Assembly: GCA_030649435.1 (NCBI GenBank)
Contig: JAUSKE010000043.1
Location: forward strand, 1-6,976
DNA: 6,976 nt
Origin: Deltaproteobacteria bacterium
GTDB taxonomy: Bacteria; UBA10199; JACPAL01; JACOUP01
Reading direction: 5' to 3'
In this document: piece after piece, positions 1 to 6,246 of the stretch
How positions within the stretch are numbered: position 1 is the stretch's first letter
Layout of the letters: every line of letters starts with the position of its first letter
Position numbers and translations under genes: made by a program
Notes under the pieces: generated by a model
Seen by the model: the letters and a program-made list of their open reading frames with translations, nothing else
What the model was told of the DNA's origin: nothing
Databases searched by the model: none

Positions 1-1041
1 AAGGCCTGCAATCTGGCTCACTAGATCAATGGTCGGGTTTTCCCGGCTAGTCGAGTCGTGGTGGAAGATGCCACTATTCCCAGCAATAATGAGGTCGTGA
101 TCGCGAGCAGCAATCGAGGCAATATTTTGAGGTCGGCCCAAATCAATGACCGGAATGACCGACGGCCAAGTCTGTCCTCCATCTGGTGAGCGACGGACCA
201 TTTCGTGGTGGGCCGCATAAACCAAATCTGGGTCTGTTTGGTTGATCGCGACCGCCTTAAACTCGTCCCGAGGAACAACATCCAGATTGGTCAGGACTCC
301 ACGTAACCATTCATAAAGGTTAGTTGTGGTCGCCAGATAAAAATGTTCCGGATCTTGTGGGTCAATAGCCACGTCACTATGGTCTCGAACAATCTTTTCG
401 GTAAGAGTTGTGGTGTACCGGATCGGGTCCACCCTCACGACGACCGATTTGAATGCGGAGGCATTGGCCCCTTTTCGGGCCGTTAGCTTGAAGGTTGTAT
501 TGACCTGCAGAGGGACTACTTTTTCCCCCCTAAAGGCATTGGGGGCAATCATCAGAGAGACAGGGTCAAACTCAAGGCTGTCGGCATTTTGCACCTGCCA
601 GCTCAGTTTTGTCGTTTGCCCCGATCGAAGGCATTTTTCCGAGGCATTGAAATCAATCAGGATCGAAGGATCCCCCCCTTGAGAGGCCTCGGCCGGGAGC
701 ACGGCGACACTTTGAATTTTTTCTATCTTGCGAGGTCCTTGTGTCGCGACCAGACGAAAGACGGTATCTTTTAAAACCGGCCGGGTCAGTTCGCTCAACG
801 GATCGGTGATCGGTAGTTCTTGTTTCAGCTCGCCGTCCGGTTCAATGACCAGAGAAATCTTGTCAGCCCCTTGAATTTTCCAGGAGGCCTTGACGTCATC
901 CCCTGCCGTCACTTCTATTTTGTTCAGGTCAAAGGACGAGATACGAAGTTCTGCAGGGACCTCTTCTATCGGTGGACCGTCATCAAGCCCGCAGGAGATA
1001 AAAAGTAAAAACCCCAGAGATGTCAGTAAAATTTTCTTCAT
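1..1041 (-). CDS. Lipoprotein with two Ig-like repeats and an Asp-box beta-propeller (3' end cut by window edge)
   Basis: The reading frame stays open for 347 codons from the ATG at 1041 to the window edge, so the C-terminus is missing. Residues 1-17 form a lipoprotein signal: MKK, a hydrophobic stretch, then LFISC with Cys17 as the probable lipidated residue. Two divergent Ig-like domains follow (about 33-115 and 127-206). Each has a G-x-x-x-x-x-SW core (Trp54 and Trp148) and a matching late strand (DTVFRLVATQG at 92-102, NTTFKLTARKG at 181-191). From about 207 the sequence changes to short blade-like repeats with 'DPxDPExFYLAT' and 'TDPDLVYAA' phrases. An Asp-box, SPDGGQTW, lies at 285-292, as in BNR/sialidase/Vps10/YCF48-type propellers. 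The start is two bases after the TAA of the upstream barrel-like gene (TAACGATG) and has no clear Shine-Dalgarno of its own, which suggests translational coupling. It is probably anchored in the outer membrane. No enzymatic function can be assigned, because Asp-boxes are structural; a ligand-binding or adhesin-like role is inference. Confidence 0.85.
   Translation of the reverse strand, partial: MKKILLTSLGFLLFISCGLDDGPPIEEVPAELRISSFDLNKIEVTAGDDVKASWKIQGADKISLVIEPDGELKQELPITDPLSELTRPVLKDTVFRLVATQGPRKIEKIQSVAVLPAEASQGGDPSILIDFNASEKCLRSGQTTKLSWQVQNADSLEFDPVSLMIAPNAFRGEKVVPLQVNTTFKLTARKGANASAFKSVVVRVDPIRYTTTLTEKIVRDHSDVAIDPQDPEHFYLATTTNLYEWLRGVLTNLDVVPRDEFKAVAINQTDPDLVYAAHHEMVRRSPDGGQTWPSVIPVIDLGRPQNIASIAARDHDLIIAGNSGIFHHDSTSRENPTIDLVSQIAGL
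166..189 (-). other. Asp-box (BNR) motif of the propeller domain
   Basis: The codons read SPDGGQTW (residues 285-292 of the lipoprotein), matching the S/T-x-D-x-G-x-T-W/F Asp-box consensus. The motif marks a hairpin between strands of a beta-propeller blade. Only one full copy is visible; further copies would be expected beyond the left edge. Confidence 0.8.
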
Positions 1042-1043
1042 CG

Positions 1044-2309
1044 TTATAACGCCGTATTAAACGTTACCGTCAATTTAGCCCCGCCGTAATAGACCTCTCT
1101 CTCCATCTTGTCGAGTGGAGTCCCTTCTGGAAAACCACCCGGCCTCTCCGCTTTCTGATGACCCCAGGCACCAATCAGTTCCAAAACAGAGCCCTTCCAA
1201 GCACCTCCGGGGTCGGTCCTAAACACAGTAAGACCTGATTCAACAACATGTTGTTTCGTACGGCCAACAGAATCGCTCACCGCATCGGTTTCACCCGTTG
1301 CGGCATTACGGGTGACGACCCTATCCTCAGAACTTGTGTCCTGATGAAAGTAGGCGAGCCGGAATCGGTCGTAGACCAAGGCGGCACCAAAGGCTTTTTG
1401 TGTGCGTGTCGTCACAGCATCCCCAATCCGTTCTCTATCTTGTAGGGTAGGGGTTGGAGGTCTTGGGAGAGAGGGGTCAACTTCCCCCGTCAACTCATCC
1501 GCGTAGTAATGGCGATTGGTTCTGGCAACGGCATAGGCCCCTGTGGCACTAAGGGTCAAAAGATCTTTCCTGTAGAGAAACTGAAGGGCATAAGAAGGAC
1601 AGGTCTCGGCATTCCCCTGGGCCGCAAAATATTTATCTCGATTGGGGTCATCCGGATTGTCTTTCTTTTGGCAACCGGCCGCGGTGGTCAGCGTCACCTC
1701 AGCAACTGGTTTGAACTCAACAGCCCCACTGTACGTTGTCACATTACCAAAAAGGTCGTGCGTGTTCTGAGCGGCGGTCCCTTTCAGAGTCAACTTTCCC
1801 GGCACGGGGATTATAGAAACGTCCGCCTGGGCACTCGGTCCAAGGCCGGTCCCTTGATCCATCGCGTTGGAAATCACAGTGAAGGGGAAAGGGGGTAACA
1901 GATAGTTGGTTGAAGGGAGGGGGGGGATCTGAAACCGTCCCACTGTCCCAGCCAAAATAAAATGATCCGAAGTGACTAGTGTCGAGGCGATGGATAACTC
2001 ACCATCGTAGGCCCGGATCCGACCAGTCGCAGGATCAATGGTTCGTTCGTATTGCAAACGGCCTGAAGCTCGAGGCAATTCGGCATTACTCCCAAAAACA
2101 GTGGTGCCACTCCGTGATGTTGGGCCGGGGATAGAAGTATGATAGGAAAAAGCCGTATAAAGAGTCAGATCCTTAAAGAAATTCGCGCCAGGGGCACGAG
2201 AAAAAACGATTTTGCCACTCGGGTCGTAGCGAAGGACGTTACAGTCATCCTTGTTGACACAATAAAGCCCGTACCCCTTGATCGGCGTCAGCGTTAATTG
2301 AATCGGCAT
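1044..2309 (-). CDS. Outer-membrane beta-barrel-like protein lacking a signal peptide, possibly 5'-truncated
   Basis: This is a 421-residue frame that I do not recognise as a named family. The C-terminal half alternates polar and hydrophobic residues in short strands joined by Gly/Asp/Thr-rich loops (about 172-209, 239-262, 305-322, 352-365, 373-385 and 405-421). It ends in AKLTVTFNTAL, similar to an outer-membrane barrel's final strand, although the last residue is Leu rather than the usual Phe or Trp. Proline-rich loops lie at 128-142 and 279-288. Four cysteines occur (17, 23, 213, 237), two of them near the N-terminus. The start ATG has a good ribosome site, GGAAGGG, nine bases upstream, and an in-frame TAA nine codons upstream bars a longer form. 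Yet the N-terminus (MPIQLTLTPIKGYG) is not a Sec signal, which is unexpected for an exported barrel. No hydrophobic leader appears in any minus-strand frame of the 80 bases upstream. Either the 5' end was lost or the protein is not exported by Sec. It abuts the lipoprotein gene with two bases between them, so the two products may work together. Confidence 0.7.
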   Translation of the reverse strand: MPIQLTLTPIKGYGLYCVNKDDCNVLRYDPSGKIVFSRAPGANFFKDLTLYTAFSYHTSIPGPTSRSGTTVFGSNAELPRASGRLQYERTIDPATGRIRAYDGELSIASTLVTSDHFILAGTVGRFQIPPLPSTNYLLPPFPFTVISNAMDQGTGLGPSAQADVSIIPVPGKLTLKGTAAQNTHDLFGNVTTYSGAVEFKPVAEVTLTTAAGCQKKDNPDDPNRDKYFAAQGNAETCPSYALQFLYRKDLLTLSATGAYAVARTNRHYYADELTGEVDPSLPRPPTPTLQDRERIGDAVTTRTQKAFGAALVYDRFRLAYFHQDTSSEDRVVTRNAATGETDAVSDSVGRTKQHVVESGLTVFRTDPGGAWKGSVLELIGAWGHQKAERPGGFPEGTPLDKMEREVYYGGAKLTVTFNTAL

Positions 2310-2318
2310 AATCCTAAA

Positions 2319-2325
2319 CCCTTCC
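2319..2325 (-). promoter_or_regulatory. Ribosome binding site of the barrel-like gene
   Basis: The minus strand reads GGAAGGG, followed by nine bases and then ATG at 2309. This supports that ATG as a used start even though the product lacks a signal peptide. Confidence 0.6.
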
Positions 2326-2388
2326 GAACCTATTTATCGGCAAGGCCTAGGGAAAGTTGCGCTTGAAATGAGGGAATTGACTTAAGTT

Positions 2389-2430
2389 TTACGACCCGCA
2401 GCACTTCTTGTACTTCTTGCCACTACCGTC
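2389..2430 (-). pseudogene. In-frame remnant of a second SEC-C tail downstream of the secA stop
   Basis: After the secA TAG at 2484-2482, the same frame continues for 31 codons to a TAA at 2391-2389, interrupted by one more TAG at 2460-2458. Its last 13 codons read DGSGKKYKKCCGS, the canonical second half of a SecA SEC-C zinc motif. They align residue for residue with the end of the upstream copy (DGRPKKYKHCHGR). The first half (the CPC pair) is not recognisable; the corresponding codons give SPR. There is no start codon or ribosome site suggesting an independent gene. It is best read as a vestige of a duplicated, replaced or element-interrupted secA 3' end. Stop-codon readthrough is a less likely alternative. 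Confidence 0.7.
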
Positions 2431-2453
2431 CCCTTCGCTATCGCTTCGGGGAC
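2428..2453. repeat. Inverted repeat GTCCCC/GGGGAC
   Basis: Perfect 6-base arms (2428-2433 and 2448-2453) enclose a 14-base loop, which itself carries a short direct repeat (CGCTATCGC). No T-run follows on either strand, so it is not a convincing intrinsic terminator. It sits between the secA stop and the SEC-C remnant. Confidence 0.5.
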
Positions 2454-2454
2454 T

Positions 2455-2488
2455 CCGCTACGTCTTTCTTGCTAAAGAAACCTAGCGG
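2455..2488. repeat. Imperfect hairpin overlapping the secA stop codon
   Basis: Outer arms CCGCTA (2455-2460) and TAGCGG (2483-2488) pair. Inner arms TTTCTT (2465-2470) and AAGAAA (2475-2480) also pair, around a GCTA loop, with an asymmetric internal loop between the two stems. On the coding strand the secA TAG lies in one outer arm and the second in-frame TAG in the other. No T-tract follows, so a terminator role is not supported. It may be the footprint of a small palindromic element. Confidence 0.5.
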
Positions 2489-5235
2489 CCATGACAATGC
2501 TTATATTTCTTCGGTCTTCCGTCTGGTTGCTCCGCTCCGCACGGGCAGGGGTCATTGCGGCCCACTTTGGGGCCTTGGCGGGGCATCTGTTCCGGGATCG
2601 CCCTCCCCTTAGTCCCCTCCCCTCGAGGGAGGGGGTGAGAGGAAATAGAGGTGTCGACAGGCATTGGCCCACGCCCCATCACCACTTGTCTTGGCTGGCT
2701 TCGGGGCATCTCCAGCTTTTTTTCGTCCGCGATCTGGACCCGAAAAACCTTTTCCACCACATCACCGGTAAATTCATCAAGCATCGCCTGAAACATCAGA
2801 AACCCTTCCCGCTTGTATTCAAGAAGCGGGTCCTTCTGGCCATAACCACGCAGCCCGATCCCTTCGCGCAAGTGATCCATGCTCAAGAGATGGTCTTTCC
2901 AGAGGGCATCGAGTGTTGAAAGAAGGATCAGCTTCTCGGCCTGGCGCATAATCTCTGGCGTATACCTCTTCTCTTTTTCTTCAAAGGTCGCCACCGCCTT
3001 GTTGAAGACCACTTGCCCCACAGCATCGGTACTGAATTCGGCGATCGGCAATTCCGACAAACCGAGCCGGATATCAAACTGTTTGAAGACCTTCTCTTCC
3101 AACGCCTTAAGATCCAGATCCTCCCGTCGCGCCTTGTCAGGGATAAATTCTGATGAAATGGCCACTGCCAGCCGGTCGACCATGTCGAGGACCTTGTCTC
3201 GGATCGTGACCCCCTCTAAAATTTCACGACGGAGTTTGTAGACCACCGTCCGTTGCTGGTTCATGACATCGTCATATTCGATCAAATTTTTTCGGATTTC
3301 GAAATTATGCCCCTCAACTCTCTTTTGGGCATTTTCGATCGCCTTGGTGATCCAGGGGTGTTCGATCGGCTCGTTCTCTTCCATACCGAGCTTTTCCATC
3401 ATCCCCTTGATCCGATCGGAACCGAAGATCCGAAGCAGGTCGTCTTCCAACGAAAGATAAAACCGGCTCGATCCGGGATCCCCCTGGCGTCCTGAACGAC
3501 CACGAAGCTGGTTATCGATCCGACGGGCCTCATGACGTTCGGTGCCGATAATATGAAGCCCTCCCGCGCCGATAACCTTTTGCTTCTCGGTTTCAGAACT
3601 CTTTCGAAACTCGTTTAAAACTTTTTCGTACTCTTCACTGACCTCATCAACAGACTTTCCTGGCGCCAAGCCGAGCTTGGATCGGGCCAGAAATTCTGGA
3701 TTCCCCCCGAGGAGGATATCAGTCCCGCGACCGGCCATGTTAGTCGAGATAGTCACGGCGCCGTAACGCCCCGCCTGGGCAATAATCTCGGCCTCTCGTT
3801 CATGCTGCTTGGCATTTAGAACATGGTGGGCAATACCCCGTCGTTTGAGAAACAACGACAACCGTTCCGACTTTTCAATCGAGACGGTCCCGACAAGAAT
3901 CGGTTGCCCCTTTTCGTGACGCCCAAAAATTTCCTCAGTCACACAATGAAATTTTTCCCCTTCCGTCTTATAAATGAGATCGGCGCCATCGAGACGGACC
4001 ATCGGCCGGTGCGTTGGGGCGACCACAACATCCAGGTTGTAAATCTTGGCAAACTCTGCCGCCTCGGTATCGGCGGTGCCGGTCATTCCGGCGAGTTTTT
4101 TGTACATCCGAAAATAATTTTGAAAAGTGATCGTCGCGAGAGTCTGGTTTTCGCTTTCGATTTTGACCTTCTCTTTCGCCTCGACCGCCTGATGAAGCCC
4201 GTCACTCCAGCGTCGGCCTGGCATCAGTCTTCCTGTAAATTCATCGACAATGATGACTTCGTCATCCTTCACCACATAATCGACATCCCTCTTAAAAAGA
4301 GTATGGGCCTTCAGCGCCTGATTCACATGGTGCAAGGTTTCGATATTTTCAGGGTCATAAAGATTCCCAACCCCCAGGAGTTTCTCAACTTTGGCCACCC
4401 CCTGCTCGGTCAGGACCGCCGTCCGCGATTTTTCGTCCAACGTGTAATCACCGGTCGCCGCTTTTTCGGTTTTGGTGTCGGCCGGCTCCCCCCGTACAAG
4501 ACCAGGGATGATCCGGTCATTCTGGTAATATTTATCCGTCGCCTCTTCGGAGGGGCCGGAAATAATCAGCGGCGTCCGTGCCTCGTCGATCAGAATTGAA
4601 TCAACCTCATCGACGATCGCAAAGTTCATCTCCCTCTGGACGTAACTCTCCAGGCTATACTTCATGTTGTCGCGGAGGTAATCAAAACCAAATTCATTAT
4701 TAGTGCCGTAGGCGACATCGGCATTGTAGGCCCACTTTCGTTCCGTATCGTTAAGCCCGTGAACAATCACACCGACGGAGAGGCCCAAAAATTTATAAAC
4801 CTGCCCCATCCATTCGGCATCGCGGCGGGCGAGGTAGTCATTGACGGTAACGACATGAACCCCCTTCCCCTCCAGGGCATTCAGGTAAACAGGAAGGGTG
4901 GCGACCAGGGTCTTTCCCTCACCGGTCTTCATTTCGGCGATCTTTCCCTGATGGAGGATGATGCCACCGATGATCTGCACATCAAAGTGCCTCATCTTGA
5001 GAACGCGTCGGGAGGTTTCTCGAACCACGGCGAACGCCTCCGGCAGGAGCGAATTAAGAGGTTCCCCCTTGGAAAGCCTCTCCCTGAACTCAACCGTTTT
5101 GTTTTTAAGTTGGGCCTCCGAAAGGGCCTGCAAAGCAGATTCAAACTGGTTTGTCTGTTGGACGAGCGGAAAAATCTCTTTCAAGTACCGCTCGTTCTTG
5201 GTCCCAAACAGTTTTTTGAGAAACGACGTCACCAT
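2482..5235 (-). CDS. secA: Preprotein translocase subunit SecA
   Basis: This is the cytosolic ATPase that drives unfolded preproteins through the SecYEG channel. The 917-residue length is normal for the family. Visible landmarks are the N-terminal FLKKLFGTKNER; Walker A KTGEGKT at 103-109; DEVD (Walker B) at 209-212 followed by ILIDEARTPLIISG; the preprotein-binding region (about 226-370); GTVSIEKSE opening the second nucleotide domain at 449; GRGTDILLGG at 502-511; and motif VI QLRGRSGRQGDPG at 576-588. The C-terminal scaffold includes ALWKDHLLSMDHLREG at 777-792. The linker at about 862-877 is encoded by a palindromic repeat. The SEC-C zinc motif (892-917) has ligands Cys897, Cys899, Cys914 and His916, but 14 residues between the second and third ligands instead of the usual 8. 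ATG at 5235 is fixed by an in-frame TAA five codons upstream. The leader is pyrimidine-rich with no Shine-Dalgarno. The gene starts 56 bases after the M23 peptidase gene, so they are probably co-transcribed. Confidence 0.98.
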   Translation of the reverse strand: MVTSFLKKLFGTKNERYLKEIFPLVQQTNQFESALQALSEAQLKNKTVEFRERLSKGEPLNSLLPEAFAVVRETSRRVLKMRHFDVQIIGGIILHQGKIAEMKTGEGKTLVATLPVYLNALEGKGVHVVTVNDYLARRDAEWMGQVYKFLGLSVGVIVHGLNDTERKWAYNADVAYGTNNEFGFDYLRDNMKYSLESYVQREMNFAIVDEVDSILIDEARTPLIISGPSEEATDKYYQNDRIIPGLVRGEPADTKTEKAATGDYTLDEKSRTAVLTEQGVAKVEKLLGVGNLYDPENIETLHHVNQALKAHTLFKRDVDYVVKDDEVIIVDEFTGRLMPGRRWSDGLHQAVEAKEKVKIESENQTLATITFQNYFRMYKKLAGMTGTADTEAAEFAKIYNLDVVVAPTHRPMVRLDGADLIYKTEGEKFHCVTEEIFGRHEKGQPILVGTVSIEKSERLSLFLKRRGIAHHVLNAKQHEREAEIIAQAGRYGAVTISTNMAGRGTDILLGGNPEFLARSKLGLAPGKSVDEVSEEYEKVLNEFRKSSETEKQKVIGAGGLHIIGTERHEARRIDNQLRGRSGRQGDPGSSRFYLSLEDDLLRIFGSDRIKGMMEKLGMEENEPIEHPWITKAIENAQKRVEGHNFEIRKNLIEYDDVMNQQRTVVYKLRREILEGVTIRDKVLDMVDRLAVAISSEFIPDKARREDLDLKALEEKVFKQFDIRLGLSELPIAEFSTDAVGQVVFNKAVATFEEKEKRYTPEIMRQAEKLILLSTLDALWKDHLLSMDHLREGIGLRGYGQKDPLLEYKREGFLMFQAMLDEFTGDVVEKVFRVQIADEKKLEMPRSQPRQVVMGRGPMPVDTSISSHPLPRGEGTKGRAIPEQMPRQGPKVGRNDPCPCGAEQPDGRPKKYKHCHGR
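2485..2562 (-). other. SEC-C zinc-binding motif with expanded spacing
   Basis: Codons for SecA residues 892-917 read GRNDPCPCG, then AEQPDGRP, then KKYKHCHGR. The zinc ligands expected from the family (C-x-C ... C-[C/H]) are present, and the family normally uses this motif to bind SecB or ribosomes. An extra stretch, about six residues net, separates the two ligand pairs. I recall similar longer versions in some bacterial lineages, so it may be functional. Confidence 0.8.
2601..2640. repeat. GC-rich palindromic repeat inside the secA linker
   Basis: The plus strand has CCCCTCCC (2614-2621) and GGGAGGGG (2627-2634), an 8-base perfect inverted repeat around CTCGA. It is flanked by a further CCCTCCCC (2601-2608) and GTGAG. 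On the coding strand it is translated in frame as SHPLPRGEGTKGR (SecA residues 866-878), in the poorly conserved linker before SEC-C. Palindromes of this CCCTCCC/GGGAGGG type, giving 'PLPRGEG'-like peptides, are a familiar dispersed intergenic repeat in many Gram-negative genomes. The flanking secA frame is intact, so the insertion is tolerated. Confidence 0.65.
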
Positions 5236-5291
5236 AGGGGCGGAGGATTACAAGGAAAAATAGGTTTCGGCAAGTGCTTTGAGAGAAGAAT

Positions 5292-6176
5292 CTATTCGAG
5301 GATATACTGCATCGGGTCGACAGCGATACCGTCAACATGGATCTCGTAGTGGAGATGCGGACCGGTTGAAGCCCCGGTACTGCCGACAGAGGCGATCCTC
5401 ACCCCCCGTTTGATACGGTCACCCGCTTTGACAAAAAGCGCCGAGGTATGCCCATAAACCGAGATGATCCCAAAACCATGTTGGATGACGACCGTCTTTC
5501 CCAGTCCTCCTTTATAACCAGCAAAACTAACAACACCATCGGCAGGGGCCGAAACAGCGGTGCCCCATTGGGCGGCAATATCGAGCCCTTCATGCCTGTC
5601 CATGCCGGGATGCAAGGGTGAGTGCCTCATCCCAAACTCAGAGGTGACCCACCCTTTGACAGGCCAGAGGGAAGGGGTTGAGGCCAAAAAGATGAGTCGA
5701 TTTTGGTGGCGATCATACGCTTGATTGATCCGGGTCTCCAAATCCATCGTCTTCGACTGGAGGAGTGATAACTTGTAATCCAGCGACTTGCCTTCATGAG
5801 CCACGCCTGAAGCGACCGATGGAGAAGGTTCGATAGGACCAATCCCTTTTTTGATCCCCTGTGATGGAGAACCGACCATCGCCTCTAACCGAGCGGCAAA
5901 GCGCTCCGTCTTGCCGATCTGTTTTTCGAGCTGCTGGATCTTCGCAGCCAACTCGGCCTTCTCCGGAGACCTGTCGGCACTTTCAAGCCTCTGTGAAATC
6001 AGATCACGGTACGAAGAGCGGTAGTAAAGAAACCCGAAAAGGGAGAGAAAGGTAAAAGCGGTAAAAAGAACCAACCCAAAGGCGGCGAGCTTGAAGTGGC
6101 TATCGGAGACCCGAAGGCGCCGAACGCGCTCCCCCTCTGATGGGAACAACATGAAGTGGTATTCTTTACGAGACAA
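5292..6176 (-). CDS. Membrane-anchored M23 (LytM/NlpD-type) zinc metallopeptidase
   Basis: The 294-residue product is predicted to act in the periplasm on peptidoglycan, as an endopeptidase or as an amidase activator. From the N-terminus it has a short charged cytoplasmic segment (SRKEYHFMLFPSEGERVRRLRVS), one membrane helix (about 28-52), a charged helical, probably coiled-coil linker (about 56-100, and 130-160), a Ser/Pro-rich hinge (about 113-125) and an M23 domain (about 170-292). All catalytic residues are present: His195 and Asp199 in HEGLD, His243 in YGHTS, and His275 and His277 in HLHYE. It is therefore probably an active enzyme, unlike degenerate NlpD/EnvC proteins. TTG at 6176 is preferred because AAAGGA lies six bases upstream and the protein then begins with the SRK-Y-F-P-x-x-G-x-x-R pattern I recall for this family. 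A longer frame from TTG at 6224 adds 16 uncharacteristic residues without a good ribosome site. The stop is TAG. The gene lies 70 bases after the phosphatase gene and 56 before secA. Confidence 0.93.
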   Translation of the reverse strand: MSRKEYHFMLFPSEGERVRRLRVSDSHFKLAAFGLVLFTAFTFLSLFGFLYYRSSYRDLISQRLESADRSPEKAELAAKIQQLEKQIGKTERFAARLEAMVGSPSQGIKKGIGPIEPSPSVASGVAHEGKSLDYKLSLLQSKTMDLETRINQAYDRHQNRLIFLASTPSLWPVKGWVTSEFGMRHSPLHPGMDRHEGLDIAAQWGTAVSAPADGVVSFAGYKGGLGKTVVIQHGFGIISVYGHTSALFVKAGDRIKRGVRIASVGSTGASTGPHLHYEIHVDGIAVDPMQYILE

Positions 6177-6182
6177 AATATT

Positions 6183-6188
6183 TCCTTT
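6183..6188 (-). promoter_or_regulatory. Ribosome binding site deciding the M23 TTG start
   Basis: The minus strand reads AAAGGA, six bases before TTG at 6176. The alternative TTG at 6224 is preceded by pyrimidine-rich sequence (CTCTCTCCCT) with no ribosome site, so 6176 is the better start. Confidence 0.6.
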
Positions 6189-6246
6189 ATTTATACTTGG
6201 TTGAAGTGCTTTAAGAAGTACCAAAGGGAGAGAGGTTAGTCAACAG

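Noticed and set aside
1509..1898. A 129-codon plus-strand frame opposite the barrel-like gene.
   Set aside because: It is antisense to a longer, better-supported frame with a ribosome site, and no domain is recognisable.
2389..2484. Genome-wide reassignment of TAG as a sense codon.
   Set aside because: The M23 gene ends with TAG exactly at the family's normal C-terminus, so TAG works as a stop here. Local readthrough at secA is not excluded but is unproven.
2428..2488. Intrinsic terminator for secA.
   Set aside because: The hairpins are not followed by a T-tract on the coding strand.
2472..2672. A 66-codon minus-strand frame containing PLTPSLEGRGLRGG.
   Set aside because: It is an alternative-frame translation of the palindromic repeat inside secA, not a gene.
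3823..4599. A 258-codon open frame on the plus strand, and several shorter ones, opposite secA.
   Set aside because: They lie antisense to a clearly conserved secA, have no recognisable domain, and arise from the codon bias of the real gene.
6190..6243. Promoter elements before the M23 gene: TTGACT at 6243-6238 and TATAAA at 6195-6190 on the minus strand.
   Set aside because: TTGACT has only TACTTC at 17 bases, and TATAAA has only CTTCTT at the -35 spacing. No properly spaced pair exists, so no promoter is called.
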